This document shows positions 35,371-46,100 of a DNA stretch of 64,000 bases, one piece after another. A program made the translations under genes and the position numbers. The stretch lies in the NCBI GenBank assembly GCA_028673005.1, contig CM054117.1:31654561-31718560 (forward strand), read 5' to 3'. Numbering within the stretch: position 1 is the first letter of the stretch; each line of letters opens with the position of its first letter. Below the pieces are notes generated by a model, which saw nothing but the letters and a program-made list of their open reading frames with translations, searched no databases and was not told where the DNA came from. Origin of the DNA: Tanypteryx hageni (Eukaryota > Arthropoda > Insecta > Odonata > Petaluridae).

Positions 35371-35649
35371 CCATTTAATCAATCATCCAAGACAAAATGT
35401 TTTGGTCATTATATTTCAGAATTATATTTCGTGAATCTACTACCGACGACCTTTTATTCTGGAAATCACTGCCTTTGGCAGAATCTTTCCATCCCTCGGC
35501 CTGCGTACGTAATAAGGCGCATAATCAAGGAATTTTGAGTGGAATGAGTTTAAGTGTGCATCCATCGGGGGGCAGTGGTGACATCCACCTTGTATCCTCC
35601 GGTATTAGACGCACTACACTTGGCTCACCACATACATTCCATTAAACCA

Positions 35650-36075
35650 ATTCCTCCATCTTCATAATAAGAAACTTATGCATAAGCGAATCAATCATTA
35701 TCCTAATGAAAGTATACATTTATTTGAAACTAAAATGTGGCATCATTTTTGGGGCTTCTCGCCCCATGCGTCAAGTTTATTCATTTCCCAAAAAAGAACC
35801 ATTAGGCTGATCTTCAAACTATTCAGACGTGGAATTCACTTCTGGCTAGTTTGCGAGATCCACGTCGATAAAAAAATCTTAAATCAATAGAGATATTCAA
35901 GAGATAAACTAAAAATTATTTATTAAATCACCCTTTCTATGGAAAACAGGAAAACCTGGAAAATCCACCCCTATAAACTACTAACCAAGCTAAAAAACAA
36001 ATTACCTGAGTAAATAAAAGAAAAAAATATTGTGTATATTATATATATCTCAATTTCTATTTTAGTATTATGAAT
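35650..36075 (+). mobile_element. LINE C-terminal fragment, same family as 2279-3450
   Basis: WGFSPHASSLFISQKRTIRL and the AT-rich tail (GGAAAACAGGAAAACCTGG, TATATATAT) parallel the copy at 2970-3420. 5'-truncated and broken; it lies between the exon 3 and exon 5 remnants of pseudo-A. Confidence 0.65.
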
Positions 36076-36099
36076 ATAGTATAACTATATCCAATTTTG

Positions 36100-36245
36100 G
36101 CTTGTGCTTTTCATGTGCTAAGTGTGTGTCCGGTGTGGAAGGCAACGGGAAACCACCACACCGTGTATGTATATTCCCTAGTTAAAACCAATTAATTAAT
36201 TGGTAGGACCTGTCGTAAGACAGAACACGAATGATGAATGAATCA
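36100..36245 (+). repeat. SINE/LINE 3' fragment
   Basis: Contains GTGTGGAAGGCAACGGGAAA, then TAGGACCTGTCGTAAGACAG and a GAATGATGAATGAATCATG tail. The GGCAACGGGAA motif also occurs in the SINE tail at 34259. Confidence 0.5.
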
Positions 36246-37277
36246 TGTCCACTGAATAAAAAAATCATTATTATTCTTTTGTCTTTCTTCCATTGATACG
36301 GTTAGGAAATACGCAGACTAAGGCAGAACCTACTTCATTGCTAGTCAAATTTTAGTTCGAAACAAGCCGCATATGAAGATTTATAGGCGTTATTTACAAA
36401 AAGTAAAAAAAAGAACGCCTTATGATCAGGTCGTGTCCGTCCGTCCGCATGTTTCATCTGCGAAACTATTGCGCGGATGTTTATAAAATTTGGTATTTAG
36501 GTCATAAGGGCAAAGAAAATGATATAAATGATTCACGTAGCCTAATCGGGAGTGCCACTGTACTGGTGACAAAAAATAACTTTTGTTCGTAAAATATTAC
36601 TTATAAAAATAAAGTTTCCAAACAAAATTTGTAGAACTGGTGAAATAGCATGTTTTGTTCGGTACATTTTTATGGGAGGAGTAGCCGATTTCAAGAAAAT
36701 CAAACGAGAAAGTGGTAATTCACTTTGAACTTAGAAAAAATTTCCCGTGTTTTTTAAATTATTGTCAACGAAAACATTCTTCGTAGCAACTAAAGTAAAC
36801 AATATCTGCTCTAAATACTTAATTACGTTTAATTTTCTTGCGTGCACACGAAACATTTGGCAATTGAAAGGACATGGACTATCTGGGATAAAGAAATGAA
36901 CGTAAATATTTTATTTACGTATACACGGCGTAAGTGAAAAGAAATGGATAATTTACGAGGAAATAATGAGTGTGAACATAAAGATTATATTACTATTATT
37001 CGAGTGAGGTATGTTTTAAATAATTGTAGATTGTTTTATTAATTACAATTGATTAGGAAATAAATCGGTGAATCGAAAATATGATATTTTCTTGGCATCA
37101 CTACTATTTTTCAATTCTTAGACATTATACTAAGCAATTAATATTTATCTTTTTTGACATGAATGCATACATCTAAAGAACGCCTCTACCTCGCATGTAT
37201 GCACGCGCGATGCGTGCATTTCCCCCTCATTTTACTTCTTGCAAAGTAAGCCTAAAGATAGGGATATGGTTTAGAGC

Positions 37278-37547
37278 CAGCGGTTCTCAACGGAAAGTTC
37301 ATCGCGAACCGATATAAAAACAAAGTTTATCGCGGGCCGGTGTATTATCTGAATAATCCACCAAGGACCGGTGAAATCAATCAACCATTTGAAAATGCTA
37401 CACTTTGACAACTGAAAACTCAAGTATTTCATTAATCTGTGCTGCCCATTATAAAACTTTTATGAGAAAAATGGAATATCAGGGTCCGGCTCCATATTGC
37501 GCTTGCGGATTGACAGCTGTTCGCGGACCGGCGGTCGACAAACGCTG
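37278..37547. mobile_element. hAT-type MITE
   Basis: CAGCGGTTCTCAACGG at the left and GTCGACAAACGCTG at the right, 270 bp. Flanks GTTTAGAG(C) and GTTTAGAC suggest a target duplication with one mutation. Non-coding. Confidence 0.65.
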
Positions 37548-38467
37548 GTTTAGACTGCCAAAGGCGGCAATTCAGAAATTTAAATTACGTCACAATAATG
37601 GAGAAAGAATAAAAAACCTTACTATCCTTACGCATTAATTTTATTAAATAAATTTCAGTATCGAAATTTGTCTTTTTTTTCTCCCTTTTGTAATGAATCC
37701 GCCCAACCTATTGTTAAGGGGTACATAACTCAAAATAAAACTTATTTGTTCAGCTGTAACTTTGTGGAGTTCCATTTCATAAAATAAAATAAAATTCACT
37801 TTAATGTTGTTGTTGTTTTTTACAAAATAATTTTTCTTTTCTTTCATTTTAATGTACTAAACTTTTAAGTAAAACAGACATTTTTTGCTTGTAATAAATT
37901 TTTAAGATATTAATTTTATAGCAAACGGTAGATAATGTGCAACTAGGTTTTAGATTTCTAAACTAAATGATAATTCAAAATAACGAGAGTTCTTAGGTCC
38001 TATTTACGCGTGGTTAATGAACCATCGAAAATTTGTTTTCTCTTTATCCGATAAATTTTTATTCATGGAAAATACTCGAAATCCCTACAAAATGAATGAG
38101 AAATTTTGTATTTCACTGAAAGTTATTACTGTGCACATTTATTATTATCTTTTTCAGTCATCGAAAATATTATCCCATTTTTTGCAGGGAAAATGTCGTG
38201 GAAATTGAACGATGAAATCGATGGCATCGCCGGTAAGTCATCGCCATTTTGCAATTTTTGGACAGTCACCACCAAAACAAGATAATGTGGTTTCGCATAT
38301 GTACCTAATACCTGATAAAACTATTTGACGAGTTAAGTTTTTCGAGATAAACATATCGATAATCTATTTCTGATTTATATTTTTATTTGAATTATGCTGT
38401 ATCACGGTCGGATTTTTTTGTGCAAAGATAACATTGTGCAATCCTTTAACTCTCCCCTCCCACGACT
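37548..38467. other. Upstream region of gene C
   Basis: AT-rich, without a recognised mobile element. A short exon-like block at 38188-38232 (acceptor TTTTTTGCAG, ATG at 38193, donor GTAAGT) would encode MSWKLNDEIDGIA. It may be chance. Confidence 0.45.
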
Positions 38468-38503
38468 TCTCTCTCTCTTATAGCTAGCTTCCTCTCGTCT
38501 CCC

Positions 38504-38583
38504 ATTATGGAACCATGATTTGGCATTCAGACGTTGCTGCGTGCTGAGGCTGAGGCGAGTATCACTTTCTTGCGTCATCGCCC
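38504..38583 (+). promoter_or_regulatory. Putative core promoter of gene C
   Basis: Homologous to 21105-21185. ATTATG stands at the place of TATTAA, TTTGGCATTCAGACG is conserved with A at 38529 as a plausible +1, and TTGCGTCATCGCCC (38570-38583) replaces TTACGTCATCGCCC. TAGCTAGCTTCC upstream is also shared. The CT tract is short here. Confidence 0.6.
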
Positions 38584-38731
38584 GCCTTGTATCACGTTCG
38601 ACGCGACGTTTGTATTCTGAATCCGTTGATTTTTGAAGGCGTTAGCATAGGCGAAATCTACAGATTTCATGCTTCGATCTGGTTCCGAAGAACATATGGC
38701 CGAAGTGTGTGCTTAATTTGGATAGGATAAG
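38529..38731 (+). other. Putative non-coding first exon of gene C
   Basis: From the initiator-like motif to the donor GATAAG|GTGAGTG. It parallels 21131-21310. It would splice to 43114-43115, leaving a 5'UTR intron of about 4.4 kb that contains the elements at 39541-40487, 40912-41485 and 42305-42537. Confidence 0.55.
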
Positions 38732-39540
38732 GTGAGTGCGTCTTTTTAACATTGCGTAATCGGTAAATATTTTGGAAGAATGACTGAAGATTTCGGCGAG
38801 GCTTCGCTAGCGCATTCGGAATAAACTTTTATTCGTGAGATAGATTCGCAGTTGAATAGAATTGGAAACTTATTATAGTTATTCGCCGACAGTATTCTTG
38901 AATTTGAACCAACGTTGAGGGATCCTTGATGAACAAGTCTTTTAGACATTGCTACTCTAACAAGTCATCGCCCCCGATTGGTTCTATTTGAATTTTTTAT
39001 ATCTATTGACCGTGGGATTTTTTTAATACACGAAAAAGGCATTTCGGCGTATTATGATCTTATAACCTTTATTATGTATTAATTGGTTGTATACGTATGT
39101 GTGTTACGTTGAGTGATTTTATCTTTCGCGGCCAAGCTTGAACGTTTGTTCGTGGCATTGCTGATACGTAGATAACATTTTTTCATAACCTTAACGATGA
39201 TATCGACCTTGGTCATTATTTGGTAGTAACAACAGAGTCATCCGTTATTTCAACGTGGACTCGCAACTATTTTCTTGGAGATTATAAAATTATCTCCTGC
39301 AAACAAAAAAGTGGTGCGAACTCTTATGCTGTGTTTAGTAAGGTAACATTCAAGAATCTTTTTAGAATTATGACCAAACATGGGATCACGCGTCAGTGCC
39401 AAGCAATTCTGTGTTGCATTAGCTATTCTTAAAACTTTTCTATTTATATCGGGGATTATGTCTATCAAAAGGTTGGAGATATTAATCTGAACTTTGAAAA
39501 GCGCCTAATGCGTTGAATAATTCATTTTTGTTAATATATC

Positions 39541-40487
39541 CAGAGTCGTCCATATGGATTATTAGGGCCCTACGCAGTTCTTTTAAACTGGTGTCCCTAT
39601 GCTCGACTTGCTACTAGCGACTTGCTATTAGCAATAAAAAGATAAGCAGTAAGCCTACAGTATTTACACTGATTGTGAGATCCACTTTCGCAGGCGAGGA
39701 TTTAGGGGTGCAAGGTCCTCAGGAGATAGTGGTTTGCCAGGTCCCTAGGCGATAGTTTTGCGAGGTGCCTAGGCGATATTGAGTTGCGAGGTTCCTAGAA
39801 GATAATTGTTTGCTGAACCTACGCCTCGCGCATTCTGAAAACGTGGTTAAATTTTGTGGAAGAAAACAGGCTATAAAATTCTTAATAATTTATTTGCATC
39901 TATATTTACAATATATTGGTTAGGATTCTGGGTTCTATGTCGATCGCAACTCAAGGTCATCAAGTGGAACCCTTAGAAATAATCATTTTTCAGTGATACC
40001 CGTCAGTTGAGACTGGTCTTCGCCAAATATAGTTTACGATGATATTCGTCAATATTTAGGATATTTGACCGCTTCTCTTTGTTGAGACTTTTCATAAACA
40101 ACGTACACATTTCTTTTCCCTCTCGCAACAAGCTCCTAACTCTGTTAATAGTAACTCTCTAGCGGCTCTAGACGCGAGGTCCCCAGAGGCGCGAGGTCCC
40201 CAGAGGCGCGAGGTCCCCAGAGGCGGGAGGCCCCCAGAGGCGGGAGGCCCCCAAAGACGGAGGGTCCCCAGAGGCTGGAGGGTCCAGGCGATCGCCTTGA
40301 TCGCATAGGCCTATATCCGCCTCCTCATTATCATATCGAAAAACATTTTGATAAAATATTTCTAACAAGCATCAAAATTTGTTTCTAAAATGTTAACCTA
40401 ATATTGAAAAGAGAAGAATGACTTTTAATTGGCGCTGCAAACTTTCGTAGTGCCCTACGCGGCTGCGTATGTTTAAGGACGGCGCTG
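39541..40487. mobile_element. Non-autonomous hAT element carrying a minisatellite
   Basis: Starts CAGAGTCGTCCATATGG, ends with the complement of CAGCGCCGTCCTTAAAC, 947 bp. The flanks are a perfect 8-bp direct repeat AATATATC (39533-39540 and 40488-40495). No transposase. The interior has diverged GCGAGGTxCCTAGGCGATA repeats (39700-39795) and a 17-bp tandem array. Confidence 0.88.
40171..40292. repeat. 17-bp minisatellite
   Basis: About six to seven copies of GCGAGGTCCCCAGAGGC with progressive G-for-C and C-for-T changes, inside the hAT element. Array ends fade into unique sequence. Confidence 0.85.
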
Positions 40488-40911
40488 AATATATCCCAGC
40501 AAACTTCTTCACTTTAAATGAAAATTTAAAAATTTATGAAGTATTTCCTAACCATCACATGGAATGATGAGTTATATCTTTGCCTATATAACTTCAGTAA
40601 AAATACGACGATTTTCGCCATTCTATTAAAGTCATGACTATCTCTTCGAATGTGCCGTCGAATAGATGTCTATTGCTTGATAAAACGATTTTGATAACGT
40701 TTTTTCCATCATAATATTCTGTTAATCTACCCGCTATATAAAAATTTCACCCTTTTCTTGCGCCACTGCGCGGAATATATCCCTATCGAAGATTTTGAAG
40801 TAGTAATCAGAAACTCTGATTTGAAAAATCCGCCGTGGCGGAACCTCAACGATTTATCATTATAAATAGGTGCTTCTTACATATATAGGATATATAGTTT
40901 AGGATATAGGA

Positions 40912-41485
40912 TGTACGGGTGGACACAAAGTCCCTTTCCACAAAAATTACGGCATATCTGTATGTTGCCCTGGATTCTCTGCACATAGTTTGATTCGTTT
41001 CCATGTTCGTTGAGGCATTTCCTTCCACGTTGAAGGTTGAATATCATTAAAGCAGTCTCTGATGGCTGCTTTTAGGTCTTCAACATTTGTAAGGCGCAGT
41101 TGAGAAATTTTCTCCATCAAAATCCCCCACAGCGAATTCTCGCATGTTGTCAAGTCTGGACTTCGAGGTGGCCACATCATATCAGATCCTCATCCACTAA
41201 ATGTGCTATTGAGATATTCTCTAACTGCAAGAGCGTAATGTGCCGTTATACCATCTTGCTGCAGAATGCATATTGTTGCATTGCACCTGACAAATGTTGA
41301 AGACCTAAAAACGGCCATCAGAGATTGCTTTAATGATATTCAACTTTCAACGTGGAAGGAAATGTCTCCAAGAACATGGAAACGAATCAAACTATGTGCA
41401 GAGAATTCAGGGCAACATACAGATATGCTGTAATTTTTTGGAAAGGGATTTGTGGAAAGGGACTTTGTGCCCACCCTGTGTATAG
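40912..41485 (-). mobile_element. Fold-back Tc1/IS630-type element with transposase arms
   Basis: The ends are inverted repeats (GGGTGGACACAAAGTCCC at 40916, GGGACTTTGTGCCCACCC at 41458), and roughly 185 bp of the arms match. On the minus strand the element encodes the C-terminal half of a DDE transposase: QQDGITAHYA, a stop, WPPRSPDLTTCENSLWG, then LKAAIRDCFNDIQ. The plus-strand arm (41296-41480) repeats the last part in inverted orientation. The N-terminus and first catalytic region are missing, so it is inactive. Confidence 0.8.
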
Positions 41486-41489
41486 GATA

Positions 41490-42050
41490 TATCAGGTAAA
41501 ACTTAAGGTACTTCTAGAAGTACTGCAGAGCTGAAATTTGGCATGAAGATAGGTCATTGGGTACGATCACTGGAAAAATCCGAAATTCCTGAAAAGTTAT
41601 ATTTAAGGGGTTTTTTAACTCCAATATTCCATTTCAATACCCATAAGAAAACATAGGGTTTAGTGAAATGCATTCTAAAATGGATTTTTAAATTATTTGC
41701 AGTAAATATACAAGGTCGGAACATGCATCATACTGTGGACGAAAGCATGAAGTTTATTTTCTTTGAAGAAAAAATTCAAATCCAAGCAGAATTTGCGTAA
41801 AAATTTTAATCAAAAAATGATGAAAAGTTTTTCGGTTTTCAACAATGAAAAATATTAACTACCATAGCAACGACTCCAATGCCTTTCAACAGGAATTGAT
41901 ATTCCATACTTAAAGAGCTTTGATTTAATGCTTTGACTGCATTATAATCCAGACGCCATAATTCTAACACACAAAATATCCTAATTTGCACATACATTTT
42001 AGTGTAACATATAAGCTATTGTCTTAATGATGATTATAGTTATTGCTGAA
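41490..42050. other. Unannotated part of the 5'UTR intron of gene C
   Basis: No gene or element supported. Confidence 0.55.
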
Positions 42051-42304
42051 AAAGGGCGATCTGAGCCGTGAAACTTGAAATTCGAAAACTTGGACGCGAG
42101 ACGATTGCCAGAGAATTTAGGATTGCCGGATAGATGCAATAATTTCGCAGAAAATGAAAACTATTATATTATTTAAATAGGTAGTTCAGATACTGTCGCG
42201 ATGGTTTATTTACGAGTTTAGATCTTGGTGTATGGTGATTTTTTATGCGCTTGCAATATGCAAGCACCGAAAACTCGTATAAGATGAAACGACAACACTA
42301 ATTA

Positions 42305-42537
42305 TCAACTAGTGGTTACAATAACACGACCCAGGGTAGTGAACTAGCTGTTCCTCTCGCTGATGATTCGATTGAAGAGGATGATGAAGACGATGCTGAG
42401 TGCCTGTATTGTAGTGCTCGTATCTCCGAAGACCGCAATGGAGAAGACTGGGTGCGATGCGCGAAATGTTTCAGATGGGTGCACACCCTATGTGCTGGTA
42501 CGGAAGAAGGTTTTGTGTGTCAGCTTTGTCAGCGATA
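42305..42537 (+). pseudogene. Remnant of a PHD-like zinc finger from a transposase C-terminus
   Basis: The frame ending at TAA 42535-42537 has an acidic stretch (DDSIEEDDEDDAE), then C-L-Y-C, then DWVRCAKCFRWVHTLCAG, then FVCQLC: a Cys4-His-Cys3-like finger with the conserved Trp before His. This acidic-linker plus finger layout is what I know from the C-termini of insect pogo/DDE_1 transposases. No catalytic domain is nearby. Upstream at about 42070-42130 a frame reads RKLGRETIAREFRIAG, which could be a HTH scrap. Host origin is not excluded. Confidence 0.55.
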
Positions 42538-42539
42538 AA

Positions 42540-43113
42540 CACTGCTTTCTTCTCAAATTTGTGTTTTATATATATATATTTTTTATTCTAAAACTATTTG
42601 TTATATTCTCAGTTTAAATTATTCACCTCCCCATATTAGGACAATGGTAGCGCATAATTTGGGGAGATGAAGCCTTTAAGTAAAATAATTTTTTCCTTTG
42701 TCTAATGCACGATGTTTACGTAACAAGACTTTATTTATTAATCATGTAAAATTATATTTGTGTTTTCGACTGGTTTCCAACTGTTTCCTAAGTTTATCAG
42801 TAGTTTTAAAAAAACTTCCCCATAATAGGCGACTTTCCCCTACTTGACGAGTTGTTGGTTATCAAATTTATTGCGGCTACTATAAGTTTGAATATCTGAA
42901 TTACAAATTTGACGAATTTAATCACTGAAAATGGTAATACACATTTTTTTGCCAATAAACAAAAATTTTTATATAACCTTTAAACTTTTCTAGAATTCGA
43001 TGAAAAACTACGACCGTGGGTACATCCCCTAAAAATATTAAATATTTTATGGATTTTTTCAAAACAGCCTATATTAGCTATCAAGTATATTAATTTCTGT
43101 TTCTGCAATTTTC
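42540..43113. other. 3' end of the 5'UTR intron of gene C
   Basis: AT-rich, no feature seen apart from the acceptor that follows. Confidence 0.55.
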
Positions 43114-43115
43114 AG
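43114..43115 (+). promoter_or_regulatory. Splice acceptor of the 5'UTR intron of gene C
   Basis: TTCTGCAATTTTCAG ends 9 nt before the ATG at 43125. Pairs with the donor at 38732. Confidence 0.65.
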
Positions 43116-43124
43116 TTCGACATC

Positions 43125-46100
43125 ATGGTGATCACATTTTCTACCATTTTACTGTGGTTGGCTGTGGCTGCAACAACATTGTTTGCCATCATATATGTAT
43201 TCATCACTTGGTATTATGGGTACTGGAGCAAGCGTGGGGTTCCTAATATAAAACCTCGGTTTCCGTTTGGGAACTTTGGTGACTTGATCATGCAAAGAGC
43301 TTCAACATTTGAATACTATATAAAATTATACAACTCCTATAAAGGCCATCCTTTAGCAGGATATGTTAGTTTGTGGGAACCATCTCTGCTTGTGAGAGAT
43401 CCTGAGATAATCAAAGATATGCTTGTGAAAGATTTTTCTCACTTCCATGACAGAGGTGTACGTCTTAACGAGGAACGCGATCCTTTAGTAGCTCATTTGT
43501 TTAATCTTTCGGGACAAAAATGGCATAACTTGAGACAAAAACTTTCACCAACATTTACTTCGGGGAAGATGCGCTATATGTTCCATCTCATCAAAAGTTG
43601 TGCAGAGGATTTTCAGAAAACGGTAAGATTTAATATTTAATTATTTATTTCATTTTTTATTATATATATTGTTCCAATATTTAAAAAATAATATTCCCAA
43701 AATTTGGTAAATTTTAGATGAAATTTAGAGGTTACTACCAAAGTTTGAAACAATAAGTTTTCTTTATTTTAAACAAAATGCAATACAGTACAAAGCATAT
43801 AAAATTTAGAGTTGGTAATTTCCATGCTACATTGTCACATGATGAACATAACAATACTGATGCAGTGGTATATTAATTGTTTGTGGCAAGTGTTCCCTTC
43901 GCAAAGTCTGGATATCTCCTCCTATGATCGCTGACAACCTGCAGAAGAAATTGCTTTTGCTGTTCACCCTGGGTGTGTAATCGATTGTAATCCTCGATCA
44001 GGGCAACTCCGCATTCTGCCGTATCATTAATGCAATTGATGGGGCTGATGCACTTTTCTGTGGCAACGTAGTTCCAATCAGAAGCCCAGAGTTCGGGATC
44101 CAATTCTGTGAATTTCGAGTCAAGACCAAGTATGTCGAAAAACCTAAAAGTGTTGGCTGACACAAAATAGTCCAAATTTTTCTCCAAGATGATATCCAGG
44201 TCGACAGTCACTCTCTTTGAGTGATCCTCATTACCATCATTTTGGAGAGCTTGAATCAATTTGGCTTTTGTATCTATTGATACTTTTTTATCAAAGAAAG
44301 CAAGGGCAACCAGCTCTTTGCTGAGGTACCACAGATGACGAGCAAGCTTCTTCAGAGCAGCGTTGGCAACTGTTGAGTTTGTAGTCTTGTACTGTTGGAG
44401 GTTCTTCAACAGCATCAGGTCATTTAAAGGTGCAGCAGTTGGAAGTGCAGCTTGAAACCACGCCTTCAAATAGAATCTCACAACAAAAATTGCTATGTCC
44501 CTTACCCCAGCTTCCTCTTTTGTCTTCAATGGAAACTGTCCTTTGAACATCCACAGTTTGATTGCATAAATGGCTTTGGCCATCCAATGAGCCTTATGCA
44601 TTGTACCAGGAGCAAGAAATCTAATTCTACGAGAAGGTTCATTTCCAAGAAAGGTGATAGAGATTTCCAGGAGTTCTCTGTAATCATCGCGAGGTTGCTG
44701 CTGGTTCAGTTGGTCGGTAGCAAAAGTGATTATTTCGTCTTTCATATTGGCAACAGCACTGGCAGTGAACTCATCATCAAGTGCAGTTCTGTATTCGGAC
44801 TTATCCAGTGACACCCAATGAGCTTGAAATCGCTTGAAGCTTAGTATTTCTGGGCTCGCTGATGGACTTATGATGACAGAGAAGACAGCTTCCAGTACCA
44901 GCTCCAATATGTGGTGCCTGCAGGGAATGTAGAGAAGGTTCTTGTCTAATTTCTGTTCAATCCAAAGACATGCTCTATTTTTTCTTCCAGTATTTGATGC
45001 AGTAGTGTCAAAACAAATTCCTTTCACTTTCTCTGTTAGATTCCACAGTTCCAAAGTTTCAACAACAGCCTTGCCCATTTCCAATCCAGTTCCAGCCGCA
45101 ATTTTTGGAACACTGAGTAGTTGTTTTACTCCATCACCTGTGACTATAATAGGAAGACGATCAACTACTTCCTTTCCAGTAAGATCTGGCAGCAGCTTGC
45201 CATCCCAATGCACAACTAGCAGAACTGTTGGATTAAATTGAGAGATTATTTGTTTAGCTGTTGCTTCCCTTTGCTGAATGTGACTTACACGAATTGAGGA
45301 ACGATTTACGATTGTTTATGAAGGTTCTATAACGTTCTGGACAGTTCTAGATTGTTCCAAAAGACCTGATATGGACTATTACATAACACAAAGAGTGCTC
45401 CTGCAAGTGGACTTACGCAGGATTTCTGAGGGGTACATTTGAAAGGTTATATCTATTGCAGTATTGCATAACATTGACCAATGGGTGCTGCATAACAATT
45501 TTTAATACTAAGTATCTAAAATTCAAAATTCAATTCAAATAAGTTTAAAATTTAAACTAATTTAAAAATGAGTGCACCTATGTTTAGCATTATGATATAT
45601 TGCGATTTTTCAGATCTTGGTAGCGACCCCTAAATATTATTCAAAACTAACCTAATTTTACCAAAATTTTTTTTCATAATGGAACAGATTCAAAACATGC
45701 CCCTTCCAGTTTTCCAAAACTTAAAAATAAGGACCATCCTAATATATATATTTATTTTATTTTTAATTCCATAAAAATTGCACACACAGAGCATGTACAA
45801 TTGTCAGGAGCCATCATAAAAAGACATTCACAACACATATATACTATGCAAGTCCCATATCAAAACAAAACATAAAATATACAAAGTACATACATATTCT
45901 ACAATTTCTTCCTGTTGCAGATAATGTGTAAAAAGCACTGTCTATGTTTCATATTACATCACCGTGCAAGTAACCTTCATCAGAAATAGCCATAAAAAGG
46001 ACATTCACCACGTATAGGTATTAGAAAGAAAGAAAACATATTAAAACTACAATCTCAAAATACAGCAATATTTAAATATAAAACAAGTAAATTACATGTT

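Larger units (their letters stand above)
33142..36360 (+). pseudogene. Decayed CYP6-like P450 related to gene A (pseudo-A)
   Basis: Exon 2 remnant 33142-33377: acceptor CTTCTTGGCAG and the upstream GCCGTTGACC are kept, then KELKNV, a TAG, a frameshift, GVDMGSLENSNADFRVIS and, after a deletion of about 158 nt, RDKRREVALLRLLTRK. Exon 3 remnant: about 34421-34480 and 34758-34811, matching gene A around LDLQNEL to MHLMDRVIS, with the I-helix lost and the donor GT changed (TTTCTGATAAG). A hAT MITE splits it. The following intron aligns with intron 3 of gene A to about 35250. A possible exon 4 scrap (IIFREST) lies at about 35420. Exon 5 remnant 36295-36355 (ACGCAGACTAAGGCAG) has lost its acceptor AG. 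No exon 1 is found. Intron homology shows a DNA-level duplicate, not a retrocopy. Confidence 0.85.

Noticed and set aside
40171..40292. CRISPR-like regular repeats
   Set aside because: Direct 17-bp tandem units without spacers, in a eukaryotic DNA transposon; a minisatellite.
44452..44811. Plus-strand frame of 119 codons
   Set aside because: Antisense shadow of the long minus-strand DDE-like frame.
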